Assembly: GCF_000515395.1 (NCBI RefSeq)
Contig: NZ_KI911782.1
Span: 4,334,697-4,398,696, forward strand
DNA length: 64,000 nt
Source of the DNA: Jiangella gansuensis DSM 44835
Lineage (GTDB): Bacteria; Actinomycetota; Actinomycetes; Jiangellales; Jiangellaceae
Direction of reading: 5' to 3'
A model generated the notes under the pieces. It searched no databases. It was not told where the DNA came from and saw only the letters and a list, made by a program, of their open reading frames with translations. The position numbers and the translations under genes were made by a program. Below are positions 63,282 through 64,000 of the stretch, in pieces. Within the stretch, counting starts at the first letter, position 1. Each line of letters begins with the position of its first letter.

Positions 63282-64000
63282 GTGACGACGACCGACCTGC
63301 GAGCACGGTACGCCACCGCCGAAGGTCTCCTGCCGCACTACCTGAAAGAGCTGGTCCACACCCCACGGGTGACGCCGCAGTGGGTCGCCGGCACCGAGAC
63401 GTTCTGGTATCGCACCAGGACGGCCGAGGGCGTGCGGTTCGTGGTCGTCGACGCCGAGGCGGGGACGAGACGGCCGGCGTTCGACCACGAGCGGCTGGCC
63501 CGCGCGCTCGGCCGCGTCCTGGACGAGGAGGTCGACGCGGCTGCCCTGCCGTTCTTCTCCGTCGACCTGCGCCACGACGGCGTGGTGCGCGTGGTCGCCG
63601 GGAAGCGGCGGATCGAGGTCGCCCTCGACACCTACGCGGCGACGATCCTCGGGCCGGCCCACCCGGCCGAGACGCCGTCGCCGGACGGACGCTGGGCCGT
63701 GGGGATCCGCGACCACGACCTCTACCTGCGCGACACCGCCACGGACGAGGAGCGGCGGCTTACCACCGACGGCGTCGAGTCCCACGACTACGCGACTATG
63801 ACGGACTCCTGCGCCGGGCTGGTGATGCAGGAGAACCTCGGCTTCACCATGCCGCCGCTGGTGGCGTGGTCGCCGGACTCGACCCGGTTCGTCACGCACC
63901 GGCTGGACCAGCGTGCCGTCGGGCTCATGCACCTGCTGCGTTCCTCGCCGCCCGGCGGCGGGCGGCCGGAACCGCTGTCCTACCGCTACGCCGTCGTGGG
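63282..64000 (+). CDS. S9 family DPP4-like peptidase, copy 2 (3' end outside window)
   Basis: The frame from GTG 63282 (preceded by GAGGAG) stays open to the window end, giving ~239 residues that align without gaps to the N-terminus of the DPP4-like protein at 51136: LRARYATAEGLLPHYLKELV, ETFWYRTRTAEGVRF, GRWAVGIRDHDLYLRDTATD, LVMQENLGFTMPP and DSTRFVTHRLDQRAV. Only propeller sequence is visible; the catalytic domain lies outside. It is probably co-transcribed with the serine hydrolase and is a duplicate of the gene 12 kb upstream. Confidence 0.85.
   Translation, partial: MTTTDLRARYATAEGLLPHYLKELVHTPRVTPQWVAGTETFWYRTRTAEGVRFVVVDAEAGTRRPAFDHERLARALGRVLDEEVDAAALPFFSVDLRHDGVVRVVAGKRRIEVALDTYAATILGPAHPAETPSPDGRWAVGIRDHDLYLRDTATDEERRLTTDGVESHDYATMTDSCAGLVMQENLGFTMPPLVAWSPDSTRFVTHRLDQRAVGLMHLLRSSPPGGGRPEPLSYRYAVV

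Overview
The window is high-GC DNA with dense, often ATGA-overlapping genes. PucR, PduO, CobO, ChlD and FadR/YtrA-type GntR proteins and twin Dpp-type ABC operons together indicate an actinomycete (Actinomycetota); the genus cannot be read from this sequence. No rRNA, tRNA, CRISPR, IS element or prophage was seen.

Layout. 1-1343: the 3' end of a secreted carbohydrate-binding protein. 1.6-5.6 kb: a cobalamin locus in which several genes are truncated or fused by internal deletions (cblS-like, cobK, cobA, cobB, cobO, chlD), followed by an intact PduO adenosyltransferase. 5.7-10.3 kb: a PucR regulator divergent from methylmalonate-semialdehyde dehydrogenase and an omega-type aminotransferase. 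10.3-12.7 kb: alanine dehydrogenase and 2,2-dialkylglycine decarboxylase (dgdA), preceded by a perfect 14-bp inverted repeat. 12.9-19.3 kb: amidohydrolase, M19 dipeptidase, gamma-glutamyltranspeptidase-like protein and DUF885 metallopeptidase. 19.5-28.7 kb: an eight-gene operon encoding a 3-aminobutyryl-CoA ammonia-lyase homologue, acyl-CoA ligase, MeaB-type GTPase, large and small subunits of a 2-hydroxyisobutyryl-CoA-mutase-like B12 enzyme, a DmpA-type aminopeptidase, a ThDP-dependent lyase and a second acyl-CoA ligase. 28.8-29.7 kb: a GntR regulator. 30.4-53.4 kb: a long plus-strand array with three tandem peptide-binding lipoproteins, Dpp-type permeases and a fused double ATPase, two M19-like proteins, S10 and several S9 peptidases, a GMC oxidoreductase and an aldehyde dehydrogenase. 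53.6-61.9 kb: a second complete Dpp-type operon on the minus strand with CocE hydrolase, SDR and FadR-type regulator. 62.1-64.0 kb: a beta-lactamase-family hydrolase and a DPP4-like peptidase running off the end.

How it may work together (inference). The contents fit catabolism of peptides rich in alpha,alpha-dialkyl amino acids such as 2-aminoisobutyrate (AIB), the hallmark residue of fungal peptaibols. Peptides would be imported by two ABC systems and cut by many peptidases. AIB could then be consumed by DgdA (to acetone, CO2 and alanine, with alanine dehydrogenase returning pyruvate). It could also follow an apparently undescribed CoA route: AIB-CoA, B12-dependent rearrangement to 3-aminobutyryl-CoA, then ammonia elimination to crotonyl-CoA. 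A shared operator-like motif, GACCTA-N6-TAGGTC and variants, lies upstream of dgdA, the amidohydrolase/dipeptidase pair, the DUF885/mutase-operon pair and the 62.1-kb hydrolase, with weaker matches upstream of the first transporter operon. This links these genes into one candidate regulon.
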